Source: Synaphobranchus kaupii
Lineage: Eukaryota; Chordata; Actinopteri; Anguilliformes; Synaphobranchidae
Reading direction: 5' to 3'
Length of the DNA: 64,000 bases
Assembly (NCBI GenBank): GCA_029718625.1
Contig: CM056380.1
Span: forward strand, 114,896,746-114,960,745
Each line of letters opens with the position of its first letter. The stretch's first letter is position 1. A program made the translations under genes and the position numbers. The notes below the pieces were generated by a model. The model searched no databases. It was not told the origin of the DNA and saw only the letters and a list, made by a program, of their open reading frames with translations. Below are positions 36,076-46,742 of the stretch, in pieces.

Positions 36076-37559
36076 TGTTACGATCCCAGGGAAGGTTAGG
36101 ACCTAAATGCACGACTGAGGCAGAATACAAGGAAAGGAGTATTTATTTAAGTGAAGTGTTGGGGTAGTCCCAACACTGTACAGAAAAGGCAAAACACAAA
36201 TAAAACACAGGATCAGCAGGAAGCCCGGGACGGGCTGCTCCAAGCCGGAGCTGGACTGGCAGGTCTGGAACGTTTCGTTCCCAAACCGGAACTGGACTGG
36301 ACAGGAACTGGACCGGGAGGTCCACACTGGAATCTGGGTCTGGAACGGATTTGTTCCAAACCGGAACTGGACTGGACTGGAACTGGACCGGAAGGTCCAC
36401 ACTGGACTCTGGGTCTGGAACGGATTTGTTCCAAACCGGAACTGGACTGGACTGGAACTGGACCGGGAGGTCCACACTGGAACAAGGGTCTGGAACGGAT
36501 TTGTTCCAAACCGGAACTGGACTGGACTGGAACTGGACCGGGAGGTCCACACTGGAACACGGGTCTGGAACGGATTTGTTCCAAACCGGAACTGGACTGG
36601 ACAGGTAGGTGCGAGGCTCACACCTGGACTGGAACTAGCTGGGGAGCGGCTCACTACGGCAGGACAGGAACTGGACCGGATTGACTGCACCGGTACAGAA
36701 CAAAAATAAAACAGGTAGGGTTAGTGCAAGGGAAGGCACGGGAATGACCGGGAGGTTCTCACGGAGGTGCAGGGCTTGAGAGGGAGGTGGTTGGTGAAGC
36801 ACGGCAGAGCTGGGTAGTGTGGCGTAGCTGCGGTAGGTCCGGAAGGAGCTGACTGTCTCCAGAGCTCCAGGAGCCGGCGCCGAAGAACGCGTTGGCTTCT
36901 TCGGTCGGACAGGAACAACTGGAGGGTAGCCAGGTAGCAAGCCCACCCGGAGCCTACACGCGCTGGAGGTGGAGGTACCGCAACACACACAACGAAAACG
37001 GGGGGGAAAACGAACACTGCCACGGGAGAATGGGAGCTGGGTTAGATGGAGGAGAAGGGAAACAGGTTAGCTGCATGCACGACAAGAATTGACAGGGTGG
37101 TTAACTACCAGACTGTAGTTAGGAGCGGAACCCAAGCTGCAAGGGGATAATATCCCACAACCAAGCGAGTAGTTCCTTTAACACGACCAGGGAAACAACG
37201 AGCATTAACACCGCGTGACGAACGTTAAAGCGAACAGTAACCAGGGACTGAAGGGTTAGACATGTAATGAAGCGACAAAGAAGGGGAGACAGCAGGTGGG
37301 TTAAATAGGGGAGTGAGATTGGGATTAACAAGGCACAGGTGTGGAAAGTAACTGGGAGTGCTTGCTAATTAGACAGGTGAGGAATGCAAGAAACGAGAGG
37401 GGAAGGTGATAGGCGGAAACTAAAGTGGGAAACAGAGAGCCAAACAGAGGGGAAACGCCCAGCCTGAAGCAGAGGGGAAACACGGACAAGGAATCCAACA
37501 AGACACGGAGGGACAAGACAAAACCTGGAAAACGGACTGGAAGGGAACGGAACGTTACA
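36076..37559 (-). repeat. 3' LTR of the non-autonomous element
   Basis: 1,484 bp, nearly identical to 40875-42357. Differences seen: the base at 36080 (A versus C at 40879) and one extra A in the run 37007-37010. It contains five ~75-bp internal tandem units (CCAAACCGGAACTGGACTGG at 36281, 36355, 36431, 36506, 36581), each with a GGAAC...GTTCC inverted repeat. Confidence 0.9.
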
Positions 37560-37569
37560 GTACCCCCCC

Positions 37570-40500
37570 CTATAAAGGACGCCTCCTGGCGTCCAACAGA
37601 AACACCACCGGAGGAAGAGGGCAGGAACGTTCAGGAGGTCGGCCACAGTGCGGACTGAACCGTACAGGAGGCCAGACGTGGCGCGGGTGGAGCCGCTCAG
37701 GAGGCCGGCTGTGGAGCGGGCGGAACCGCTCAGGAGGCCGGCTGTGGCGCGGGCGGAACCGCTCAGGAGGCCGGCTGTGGCGCGGGCGGAACCGCTCAGG
37801 AGGCCGGCTGTGGCGCGGGCGGAACCGCTCAGGAGGCCAGCCGCGGCGCGGACGGAACCGCTCAGGAGGCCAGCCGCGGCGCGGACGGAACCGCTCAGGA
37901 GGCTGGCGGCGTAGCGGGACTGGAAGAGAGGAACGGGACGGGACTGGATGACAGGAACGGGGCGGGACTGGATGACAGGAACGGGGCGAGACTGGATGAC
38001 AGGAACGGGGCGGGACTGGATGACTGGAACGGGGCGGGACTGGATGACTGGAACGGGGCGGGACTGGAAGACAGGAACGGGGCGGGACTGGAAGACAGGA
38101 ACGGGGCGGGACTGGAAGACAGGAACGGGGCGGGACTGGAAGACAGGAACGGGGCGGGACTGGAAGACAGGAACGGGACGGGACTGGATGACTGGAACGG
38201 GGCGGGACTGGAAGACAGGAACGGGGCGAGACTGGGGGACTGGAACGGGGCGGAACTGGGGGACTGGAACGGGGCGGGACTGGGGGACTGGAACGAGGAG
38301 GGACTGGGGGACTGGAACGAGGAGGGACTGGGGGACTGGAACGAGGAGGGACTGGGGGACTGGAACGAGGAGGGACTGGGGGACTGGAACGAGGAGGGAC
38401 TGGGGGACTGGAACGAGGAGGGACTGGGGGACTGGACCGAGGAGGGACTGGGGGACTGGAACGAGGAGGGACTGGGGGACTGGAACGAGGAGGGACTGGG
38501 GGACTGGAACGAGGAGGGACTGGGGGACTGGAACGAGGAGGGACTGGGGGACGGGAACGAGGAGGGACTGGGGGACTGGAACGAGGAGGGACTGGGGGGC
38601 TGGAACGTGGAGGGACTGGGGGGCTGGAACGTGGCGGGACGGGGGGGCTGGAACGTGGCGGGACGGGGGGGCTGGAACGTGGCAGGACGGGGGGGCTGGA
38701 AGGGGAACGGACGGGAGGGCTGGAAGGGGAACGGACGGGAGGGCTGGAAGGGGAACGGACAGGAGGGCTGGAAGGGGAACGGACAGGAGGGCTGGAAGGG
38801 GACTGGACAGGAGGGCTGGAAGGGGAACGGACAGGAGGGCTGGAAGGGGACTGGACAGGAGGGCTGGAAGGGGAACGGACAGGAGGGCTGGAAGGGGACT
38901 GGACAGGAACAGCAATGATTACAACGCCCTGAAGGGTGGCGACAGCAACTGCATCGCCCAGGAGGTCAGCGACGACATCATCCCGGAGGCGGGCGGCTGG
39001 AACGGGACCGGACAGGAACGGCGATGAACGTATCGCCCTGGAGGCAGGAGGCGGCGACGACTGCGTCGCTCCGGAAGCAGGAGGCGGCGATGACTGCATC
39101 GCCCTGGGAGCAGGAGGCGGCGATGACTGCAACGCCCTGGGAGCAGGAGGCGGCGACGACTGCATCGCCCTGGAAGCAGGAGGCGGCGACGACTGCATCG
39201 CCCTGGAAGCAGGAGGCGGCGACGACTGCATCGCCTTGGGAGCAGGAGGCGGCGACGACTGCAACGCCCTGGGAGCAGGAGGCGGCGACGACTGCATTGC
39301 CCTGGAAGCAGGAGGCGGCGACGACTGCATCGCCCTGGAAGCAGGAGGCGGCGACGACTGCATCGCCCTGGAAGCAGGAGGCGGCGACGACTGCATTGCC
39401 TTGGGAGCAGGAGGCGGCGACGACTGCATCGCCCTGGGAGCAGGAAGCGGCGCCTGTATTGCTCTGGAAGCAGGAGGCGGCGACGACTGCATCGCCCTGG
39501 AAGCAGGAGGCGGCGATGACTGCATCGCCCTGGAAGCAGGAGGCGGCGACGACTGCATCGCCTTGGGAGCAGGAGGCGGCGACGACTGCATCGCCCTGGG
39601 AGAAGGAGGCGGCAACGACTGTATCGCCCTGGGAGCAGGAAGCGGCGCCTGCATTACTCTGGAAGCAGGAGGCGGCGACGACTGCATCGCCTTGGGAGCA
39701 GGAGGCGGCAACGACTGCATCGCCTTGGGAGCAGGAGGCGGCGACGACTGCATCGCCCTGGGAGCAGGAAGCGGCGCCTGCATTGCGCTGGGAGCAGGAA
39801 GCGGCGCCTGCATTGCTCTGGAAGCAGGAGGCGGTGACGACTGCATCGCCCTGGGAACAGGAGACGGCGACGACTGCATTGCCTTGGGAGCAGGAGGCGG
39901 CGACGACTGCATCGCCTTGGGAGCAGGAGGCGGCGACGACTGCATCGCCCTGGGAACAGGAGACGGTGACGACTGCATTGCCTTGGGAGCAGGAGGCGGC
40001 GACGACTGCATCGCCCTGGGAGCAGGAAGCGGCGCCTGCCTTGCTCTGGGAGCAGGAAGCGGCGCCTGCATAGCTCTGGAAGCAGGAGGCGGCGACGACT
40101 GCATCGCCCTGGAAGCAGGAGGCGGCGATGACTGCATCGCCCTGGAAGCAGGAGGCGGCGACGACTGCATCGCCTTGGGAGCAGGAGGCGGCGACGACTG
40201 CATCGCCCTGGGAACAGGAGGCGGCGATGACTGCATCGTCTTGGGAGCAGGAGGCGGCGACGACTGCATCGCCCTGGAAACAGGTGGCGACTGGATCGCC
40301 CTGGAAACAGGAGGCGGCGACCGCTGCATCGCCGAGGAAACAGGAGGCGGCGACTGCTGCATCGCCCAGGAAACAGGAGGCGGCGACTGCATCGCCCTGG
40401 AAACAGGAGGCGGCGACTGCTGCATCGCCCAGGAAACAGGAGGCGGCGACTGCTGCATGGCCCTGGAAACAGGAGGCGGCGACTGCTGCATCGCCCAGGA

Positions 40501-40872
40501 AACAGGAGGCGGCGACTGCATCGCCCTGGAAACAGGAGGCGGCGACCGCTGCATCGCCGAGGAAACAGGAGGCGGCGACTGCTGCATCGCCCAGGAAACA
40601 GGAGGCGGCGACTGCATCGCCCTGGAAACAGGTCGGGGAGGACGACGACGGCGTCGCCTAGGAGACTGGCCTGTGTTGACGGTGAATGCCTCGCCCTGAA
40701 GGCCGGCAATGATTGCATCGCCCGGGCCTTGGTTCCCACCCCGGCAATGGCTCAGGTGCTCGTCCAGAGCATCCTGGCGGGCAAGTTCGTGCTCGTACTC
40801 CCTTATTGCATGGCCGAAGGCGGGGTGGATCAGGGACAAGAAGTCGGCTAGGCCCTTATCTGGTCGCTTCAT
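37570..40872 (-). CDS. repeat-built ORF (~1,100 codons) of the non-autonomous LTR element
   Basis: A single uninterrupted frame from ATG at 40872 (or an in-frame ATG inside the LTR at 40929) to a stop at the purine tract. The first ~60 residues ([20 protein letters not shown], then [18 protein letters not shown]) are non-repetitive, charged and probably helical; they may be a Gag N-terminus or captured sequence. The rest is proline/serine/arginine-rich: ~45 units of an 11-residue [11 protein letters not shown] repeat (33 bp), then 8-residue units such as SSPPVPPR (24 bp), and near the C-terminus 11-residue units ([11 protein letters not shown]). The tail LDARRRPL overlaps the region homologous to the end of pol in the 60.9-kb element. 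No enzymatic motif. Function unknown; it could be a structural Gag-like protein or non-functional. Confidence 0.6.
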   Translation of the reverse strand: MKRPDKGLADFLSLIHPAFGHAIREYEHELARQDALDEHLSHCRGGNQGPGDAIIAGLQGEAFTVNTGQSPRRRRRRPPRPVSRAMQSPPPVSWAMQQSPPPVSSAMQRSPPPVSRAMQSPPPVSWAMQQSPPPVSRAMQQSPPPVSWAMQQSPPPVSRAMQSPPPVSWAMQQSPPPVSSAMQRSPPPVSRAIQSPPVSRAMQSSPPPAPKTMQSSPPPVPRAMQSSPPPAPKAMQSSPPPASRAMQSSPPPASRAMQSSPPPASRAMQAPLPAPRARQAPLPAPRAMQSSPPPAPKAMQSSPSPVPRAMQSSPPPAPKAMQSSPPPAPKAMQSSPSPVPRAMQSSPPPASRAMQAPLPAPSAMQAPLPAPRAMQSSPPPAPKAMQSLPPPAPKAMQSSPPPASRVMQAPLPAPRAIQSLPPPSPRAMQSSPPPAPKAMQSSPPPASRAMQSSPPPASRAMQSSPPPASRAIQAPLPAPRAMQSSPPPAPKAMQSSPPPASRAMQSSPPPASRAMQSSPPPASRAMQSSPPPAPRALQSSPPPAPKAMQSSPPPASRAMQSSPPPASRAMQSSPPPAPRALQSSPPPAPRAMQSSPPPASGATQSSPPPASRAIRSSPFLSGPVPAARLRDDVVADLLGDAVAVATLQGVVIIAVPVQSPSSPPVRSPSSPPVQSPSSPPVRSPSSPPVQSPSSPPVRSPSSPPVRSPSSPPVRSPSSPPVRSPSSPPVLPRSSPPVPPRSSPPVPPRSSPPVPPRSSPPVPPRSSPPVPPRSRPPVPPRSSPPVPPRSSPPVPPRSSPPVPPRSSPPVPPRSSPPVPPRSSPPVPPRSSPPVPPRSSPPVPPRSSPPVPPRSSPPVPPRSSPPVPPRSSPPVPPRSSPPVSPRSCLPVPPRSSHPVPSRSCLPVPPRSCLPVPPRSCLPVPPRSCLPVPPRSCLPVPPRSSHPVPPRSSHPVPPRSCHPVSPRSCHPVPPRSCHPVPSRSSLPVPLRRQPPERFRPRRGWPPERFRPRRGWPPERFRPRHSRPPERFRPRHSRPPERFRPRHSRPPERFRPLHSRPPERLHPRHVWPPVRFSPHCGRPPERSCPLPPVVFLLDARRRPL
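37640..37915. repeat. 33-bp tandem repeat inside the LTR element
   Basis: Unit GCGGAACCGCTCAGGAGGCC plus GGCTGTGGCGCGG (33 bp), about eight copies. Confidence 0.85.
37920..38915. repeat. 24-bp tandem repeats inside the LTR element, three sequence blocks
   Basis: Three adjoining subfamilies of 24-bp units: GGAACGGGGCGGGACTGGAT (37920-38270), GGACTGGAACGAGGAGGGAC (38280-38600) and AGGAGGGCTGGAAGGGGAAC (38690-38915). All keep the minus frame open. Confidence 0.88.
39040..40640. repeat. 33-bp tandem repeat inside the LTR element, ~48 copies
   Basis: Unit GCAGGAGGCGGCGACGACTG plus CATCGCCCTGGAA, mostly 33 bp, with some 24- and 30-bp shortened units, all multiples of 3. Subtypes are interspersed, suggesting repeated unequal exchange. 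Confidence 0.9.
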
Positions 40873-40874
40873 TC

Positions 40875-42357
40875 TGTTCCGATCCCAGGGAAGGTTAGGA
40901 CCTAAATGCACGACTGAGGCAGAATACAAGGAAAGGAGTATTTATTTAAGTGAAGTGTTGGGGTAGTCCCAACACTGTACAGAAAAGGCAAAACACAAAT
41001 AAAACACAGGATCAGCAGGAAGCCCGGGACGGGCTGCTCCAAGCCGGAGCTGGACTGGCAGGTCTGGAACGTTTCGTTCCCAAACCGGAACTGGACTGGA
41101 CAGGAACTGGACCGGGAGGTCCACACTGGAATCTGGGTCTGGAACGGATTTGTTCCAAACCGGAACTGGACTGGACTGGAACTGGACCGGAAGGTCCACA
41201 CTGGACTCTGGGTCTGGAACGGATTTGTTCCAAACCGGAACTGGACTGGACTGGAACTGGACCGGGAGGTCCACACTGGAACAAGGGTCTGGAACGGATT
41301 TGTTCCAAACCGGAACTGGACTGGACTGGAACTGGACCGGGAGGTCCACACTGGAACACGGGTCTGGAACGGATTTGTTCCAAACCGGAACTGGACTGGA
41401 CAGGTAGGTGCGAGGCTCACACCTGGACTGGAACTAGCTGGGGAGCGGCTCACTACGGCAGGACAGGAACTGGACCGGATTGACTGCACCGGTACAGAAC
41501 AAAAATAAAACAGGTAGGGTTAGTGCAAGGGAAGGCACGGGAATGACCGGGAGGTTCTCACGGAGGTGCAGGGCTTGAGAGGGAGGTGGTTGGTGAAGCA
41601 CGGCAGAGCTGGGTAGTGTGGCGTAGCTGCGGTAGGTCCGGAAGGAGCTGACTGTCTCCAGAGCTCCAGGAGCCGGCGCCGAAGAACGCGTTGGCTTCTT
41701 CGGTCGGACAGGAACAACTGGAGGGTAGCCAGGTAGCAAGCCCACCCGGAGCCTACACGCGCTGGAGGTGGAGGTACCGCAACACACACAACGAAAACGG
41801 GGGGGAAACGAACACTGCCACGGGAGAATGGGAGCTGGGTTAGATGGAGGAGAAGGGAAACAGGTTAGCTGCATGCACGACAAGAATTGACAGGGTGGTT
41901 AACTACCAGACTGTAGTTAGGAGCGGAACCCAAGCTGCAAGGGGATAATATCCCACAACCAAGCGAGTAGTTCCTTTAACACGACCAGGGAAACAACGAG
42001 CATTAACACCGCGTGACGAACGTTAAAGCGAACAGTAACCAGGGACTGAAGGGTTAGACATGTAATGAAGCGACAAAGAAGGGGAGACAGCAGGTGGGTT
42101 AAATAGGGGAGTGAGATTGGGATTAACAAGGCACAGGTGTGGAAAGTAACTGGGAGTGCTTGCTAATTAGACAGGTGAGGAATGCAAGAAACGAGAGGGG
42201 AAGGTGATAGGCGGAAACTAAAGTGGGAAACAGAGAGCCAAACAGAGGGGAAACGCCCAGCCTGAAGCAGAGGGGAAACACGGACAAGGAATCCAACAAG
42301 ACACGGAGGGACAAGACAAAACCTGGAAAACGGACTGGAAGGGAACGGAACGTTACA
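40875..42357 (-). repeat. 5' LTR of the non-autonomous element
   Basis: 1,483 bp copy of the LTR with the same five ~75-bp internal units. It is followed on the minus strand at once by the internal ORF. The first internal ATG (40872) lies two bases past the LTR edge, where a primer-binding site is expected, and no standard TGG-type site is obvious. Confidence 0.9.
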
Positions 42358-42362
42358 CTTTT

Positions 42363-43287
42363 AGAATAAAAAGGCTGTTGAGGGATAGGCTATATGGCTA
42401 CAGCTCACTACTCCGTAGTCTAAGCCTACACTCCGTTCTAGACTGAACAATAGTTTATCAATAGCACTATTGAATACGAAATATAATTTCTTTAATTAGG
42501 CCTGAATTAAATTATATAGTTAGTTGTACTGTGGTCTAACAGGAGGTAGGCTATCAGCGTGATTTTGCTCAATCCAGGTAAATTATAGCGCCGTTCCGCT
42601 GCATAGGCGATCACATTTCAAAGACGCAGACAACACGTTACATTGTAAATGCATGGTAGAAAGAGAAAAGAGTAGAAAATTTATTAAAAACACAGAATGA
42701 GAGGCGAAATTTTAATTTTAAGAATTAAAAAAATAAAAATCGTCCAGGCATCGACAAAGATAGATAGCCATCGCCGATGGGTTCAACCATTGTCAATAGT
42801 CGATTCCATCGACCATCGTCCCAAGCCTAACGTGTTCATGATTCAGGCCTCACTAAGGAACTTTCTACTCTATGTGATCAGTAGTCTTATGTCCTTGTTC
42901 CTGTGCTGCCCTCACCTGGACGATGTTGGTAATTCAGGTGTCAGTAACACTGCAACGCCTTGACTGAAAGTTTTACTTGTTTTTATGTTTTGTTGCATAC
43001 AGAAAGCTGTGAAATTCATAAAAAATGTAAATGTAAATTTGTGAACACCACTTGTTTCAATAAAGTTACTATAGAAATGTATTACAAATTTATACTTACA
43101 TTTATTGTCTAATTCAATAAATGAGATAAATTTGAATATAAATTTGTGAACACCACAAGTACATATAGGTAATGTATTAAAATTCTTAAAATAAATTATT
43201 AAAATAAAATGCATTTCGCTGTTAGTGTCTGATGTATAATTCTTCGCATAACCTCTGAACGCCATTTTTCCCTCCCTCAACTTTTAG
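42363..43287. other. spacer upstream of samd8 last exon
   Basis: AT-rich, no gene seen. A segment AATTTGTGAACACCAC occurs twice (about 43034 and 43141). The last part (TTCCCTCCCTCAACTTTTAG) is the polypyrimidine tract and acceptor of the samd8 exon. Confidence 0.5.
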
Positions 43288-43673
43288 ATACGCCAAGAGG
43301 CTGGAACTTCATACACACCTTATCCTGGGTGCTCAACCTATTCGGCATCTTCTTTATCCTGGCGGCGCACGAGCACTACACCATAGACGTGTTCATCGCG
43401 TTTTACATCACCACGCGGATCTTTATGTACTACCACACGCTAGCGAACACGCGGGCGTACCAGCAGAGCCGCCGAGCGCGCGTCTCATTCCCCATGTTCT
43501 CCTTCTTCGAGCGCAATGTCCGCGGGCCTGTCCCCAACGAGTACTGCTGGCCCTTCGACAAAGCCCGCCGTCATGAAAATGCTGATTGGCTAGCACTACG
43601 CGTCCTCGCAGCAACGGTCTTTGAGATGGCAACGTTACGCTCAAATGGTGACTTTTGCAAGGCTCCCCAATAA
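43288..43673 (+). CDS. samd8: SAMD8 (SMSr, ceramide phosphoethanolamine synthase) last coding exon, partial
   Basis: SAMD8 is an ER membrane enzyme of the sphingomyelin-synthase family that makes ceramide phosphoethanolamine. The exon encodes [20 protein letters not shown], then [17 protein letters not shown], which carries the His and Asp of the family's H-H-D catalytic set, two membrane segments, and the tail [19 protein letters not shown]. As written the frame then leaves the family: one extra A in AAA (about 43560-43562) converts the expected end, with a stop at 43591-43593, into a 31-residue unrelated extension stopping at 43671. The exon starts with two bases completing a Tyr codon, as at a native intron. 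Earlier exons (SAM domain, first four membrane spans, the CGD..SGH motif) are not found anywhere upstream in the window. Confidence 0.85.
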
Positions 43674-44090
43674 CAAGGAGTAGGCAGTGGATCTCTGCTT
43701 TGTGAATGGTAGTGTTGTTGGATCTCTGCTTTGTGATTGGTAGTGAAGTTGGATATTTTCTTTGTGATTGGTGGGGGGGTTATCATTGTAGGATTAGGTG
43801 AAAGACTGAATGGAGGGGGTCTTGGTATTGAATGGAGGGGGTCTTGGTATTGGAATGTGAGGAGTTAAGTCACATGCAGGTTCTCTCATGTTCCTTTGAT
43901 TACTGCTCATTTAAAAGGGGAAATGCCAGTGCATAAATGGCCATAATGACTCTTGTTCTTGTCTTGTGACATTTCAACTGATTGTTTCTTGGTCCATGTC
44001 ATTTTTAGAGTTGGGTTATTGCCAAAATATGGAATAAAATGAATATTTTGTCTTATATTTAGTTTTCCAGTAAACCTTACTGTATTGTGG
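43674..44090 (+). other. samd8 3' UTR
   Basis: Includes a short imperfect tandem repeat (GGATCTCTGCTTTGTGATTG, 43687-43775), a duplicated GAATGGAGGGGGTCTTGGTA (43808-43850) and a polyadenylation signal AATAAA at 44033. Confidence 0.55.
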
Positions 44091-44199
<109 letters not shown>

Positions 44200-44257
44200 T
44201 GTCTACATATTGTATTTACACTAAATCTGTCATTTCTCTCTTTCCCTCCCTCTACCC

Positions 44258-45440
44258 CACAGGTTAAGGAGAGGATATCTGCTTGTCTGACTGACATCTC
44301 TGAGTGGATGGCTACCCATCACCTGAAGCTCAGCCTTGACAAGACAGAGCTCCTCTTCATGCCGTACAAGACCTCCCCACTACATGACCTCTCCATCACC
44401 GTTGATGGGACCGTGGTGGCTTCCTCCCGCTCTGCAAGGAACCTGGGGGTGGTCCTGGACGACCGGCTGGACTTCAAAGAGCACATCAGGGCGACGGCAC
44501 GGTCCTGCAGGTTCCTCCTGTACAACATCAGGAAAATTCGACCGTACCTGACCACCTACTCCACCCAGCTTCTTGTCCAGACCATGGTCACCTCACGCCT
44601 GGACTACTGCAACTCCCTGCTCGCAAGCCTACCGGCCTGCGCCATTCTGCCTCTTCAACTCATCCAGAATGCAGCTGCCCGGCTTGTGTTCAACCTCCCG
44701 AAATTTTCCCGCGTAACCCCCCTGCTGAGGTCTCTCCACTGGCTGCCAGTTGCAGCCAGGATCAGGTTCAAAGTTCTGACCCTGGCCTACACTGCAGCCA
44801 ATAGGACAGGCCCCGCCTACCTGCAGGACTTAATCCAGAACTATGTTCCTGCTCGACCACTTCGCTCTTCTACAACAGGGCGACTGGCACTTCCCCCCCT
44901 CCGTGTCAAAGGCTCTCGCTTGTCCCGACTGCGGAGTTTTTCCACATTAGCACCTCAGTGGTGGAATGAACTTCCCATTCCCCTACGTTCTACTCCAACC
45001 CTGCCTGCATTCCGTCGAGGCCTGAAGACACACCTCTTCAGACTCCACCTTGACTGATATCCTCACCTAGGAATATCAGCTCCCTGTGTTTTCCTGTCTG
45101 TTATTATAGTTTATAATAGTATTTGGAATGTTTTATCATAGTATAGTTTATAATAGTATTTGGAATGGTTTATAGTAGCATAGTTTATAATAGTATTTTG
45201 AATGGTTTATAATAGTATAGTTTATAATAGTATTTGGAATGGAAGTGTGGTGTTGCTGATTTGCCCACAGCTTACTGTGAACTACAGTCAACGTTCATTG
45301 CTAGGGATAGCTGCTACATTATGCAAAGGACGTGCTTTGCCTCGTCTGTTCTGTAATGATGATGATGTCTCCGTACGCACTTACTGTACGTCGCTTTGGA
45401 TAAAAGCGTCTGCTAAATAAATGTAATGTAATGTAATTTC
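44258..45440 (+). mobile_element. L2-type LINE, 5'-truncated but with intact RT C-terminus
   Basis: An open frame to TGA at 45055 encodes the C-terminal part of an L2-family reverse transcriptase: SARNLGVVLDDRLDFKEHI, TSRLDYCNSLL, LQLIQNAAARLV and LHWLPVAARIRFKVLTLAYT, ending LKTHLFRLHLD. The 3' UTR contains tandem TTTATAATAGTATTTGGAAT units (45107-45240). It ends with TTTGGATAAAAGCGTCTGCT and an ATGTA repeat tail. The clean frame implies a fairly young copy. A minus-strand relative is at 55848-56443. Confidence 0.85.
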
Positions 45441-46742
45441 AGACTGGCCTACTTCAGGGGTTGTGCTAATGTAGGAAATTAAATGCTGTTGTATAATTGA
45501 ATTTAAGAGAAAGCTATGGGCACATTTGATCTCTTAAATAAAGAATGTAATATAAGCTTCTGTAGCTTACCACAAAGAAAAGATGGTTATTTGCATCACT
45601 TAAAATCACAATTTAACTTCGTAATAGGAAATTGATATATTTTCACATAGAAAATTATTTTATTTATTTTTTCCTGTTTTATTTTTATATAATGTTTTTT
45701 ATTTGGTCGTGACCAATTTAAATTTGAAATTTATTTTTGGTCGTGACCAATGTGAATTGTGTTATGTAATGGTTAGGTAATGTTATGACCTACTGTGCTG
45801 GAACAGCAATAAAACATTACAACAGTGCACTGAAAATATGTTTATTCTTTATCAATAATCCATCACATTCAGGCTGATAACGGGTGGGTTCAACACGGAT
45901 CGTTTGTAAGATGATTTTGCTGTTAACTCCAAAAAGCAGAGAGAGCATTTAATCTATACTTGGTCATTATTGCAATCAGAACATAAAATAAAATGTACCC
46001 AGTTGGCTGCAGTAGGTTGTGTGTATAATTGATGTACAGGGTGTATAAGCGAATGCATGTTAGACTATAGGGGTGCCGGATCACCAGGAGGCAACCGTAC
46101 TATGGAAGGTAAGTGGGCTAGTTGGCAGGCTAGCTCTCATAAAGGGTAATACCAGAATAGACTAAATCAGTGTTTCTTAAACCTGGTCCTGGGGCCCCAT
46201 TGTGTATGCTGGTTTTCATTTAAACCGTAGTAACAAGTGCAGTATTGCAATAAGCTGATAGAGAACAAATAGTGTCTAAGAACAACTATTAGAATTGTTA
46301 TGTCCATTGATTTACCCTCTTAAAGCCACATTATGCTAGAAATATCTATATGCCCTAAAAATAAATGTCCCATATTCATGCCAGGAATATCAATCGGGTC
46401 AGACCAACTTATGCTTTAATTTACTGTGCTGTATGTACTATATGGAAAATAATTCCAATTGAAAGAGGTTGCATTTTTAATTGATTTGATTACAAATTGA
46501 CAAGTGAAATCAGATGGGGCCCCATTTGCTGAGTGCGGACATATGAAATTACCTGTGTAAAACGGATGGGATTTACTGACAGCAAATGGCAACAAGCCAA
46601 AAACCTGCATTGTGTTAAAATAAGTTTCATAAATAAGCTCAATGTAATTCCCAGTGTAATATTTCTATCTTACAGAAATGTTACTGCCTTCCTGTCACTC
46701 AGTTATGGTCTAATAAAACCAATAGAGTCTTCCTGCAGACAT
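45441..46742. other. spacer with small repeats
   Basis: No gene seen. Two copies of the inverted repeat TTGGTCGTGACCAA lie at 45703 and 45737. A segment at 46168-46215 (TTTCTTAAACCTGGTCCTGG) resembles the end of a common fish DNA transposon, but I could not delimit it. Confidence 0.45.

Larger units (their letters stand above)
36076..42357 (-). mobile_element. complete, young non-autonomous LTR retrotransposon (6,282 bp)
   Basis: Two direct repeats of ~1,483 bp bound the element, each with TG...CA ends (TGTAACG...TAACA on the minus strand). A perfect 5-bp target duplication CTTTT (36071-36075 and 42358-42362) flanks it. A purine tract (AGGGGGGGGTAC on the minus strand, 37560-37571) lies directly inside the 3' LTR. 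There is no protease, RT, RNase H or integrase: the 3.3-kb interior is a single repeat-rich ORF. LTR and purine-tract similarity to the pol-bearing element at 59459-64000 suggests that family supplies the enzymes. Only two differences between the LTRs were seen, so insertion is recent. Confidence 0.9.
35144..42826. mobile_element. hAT-like DNA-transposon remnant hosting the LTR element
   Basis: Left flank TAGAGATGCCATCTCCGATG then GTCGATTCTATCGA. Right flank, in inverted orientation, ends GTCGATTCCATCGACCATCG then TCCCAAGCCTA. The shared inverted motif (GATGGTCGAT..ATCGA) suggests terminal inverted repeats of one element of ~1.4 kb once the 6.3-kb LTR insertion is removed. No transposase frame survives. 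Ends and target duplication could not be confirmed. Confidence 0.4.

Noticed and set aside
36103..36690. 195-codon and overlapping ORFs in the LTRs as genes
   Set aside because: They occur identically in both LTRs, overlap in several frames and follow the ~75-bp tandem units; no family similarity seen.
37948..40699. Plus-strand ORFs of 359, 587 and 349 codons
   Set aside because: Antisense shadows of the repeat-built minus-strand ORF; the LTR, PPT and target-site orientation show that the element is on the minus strand.
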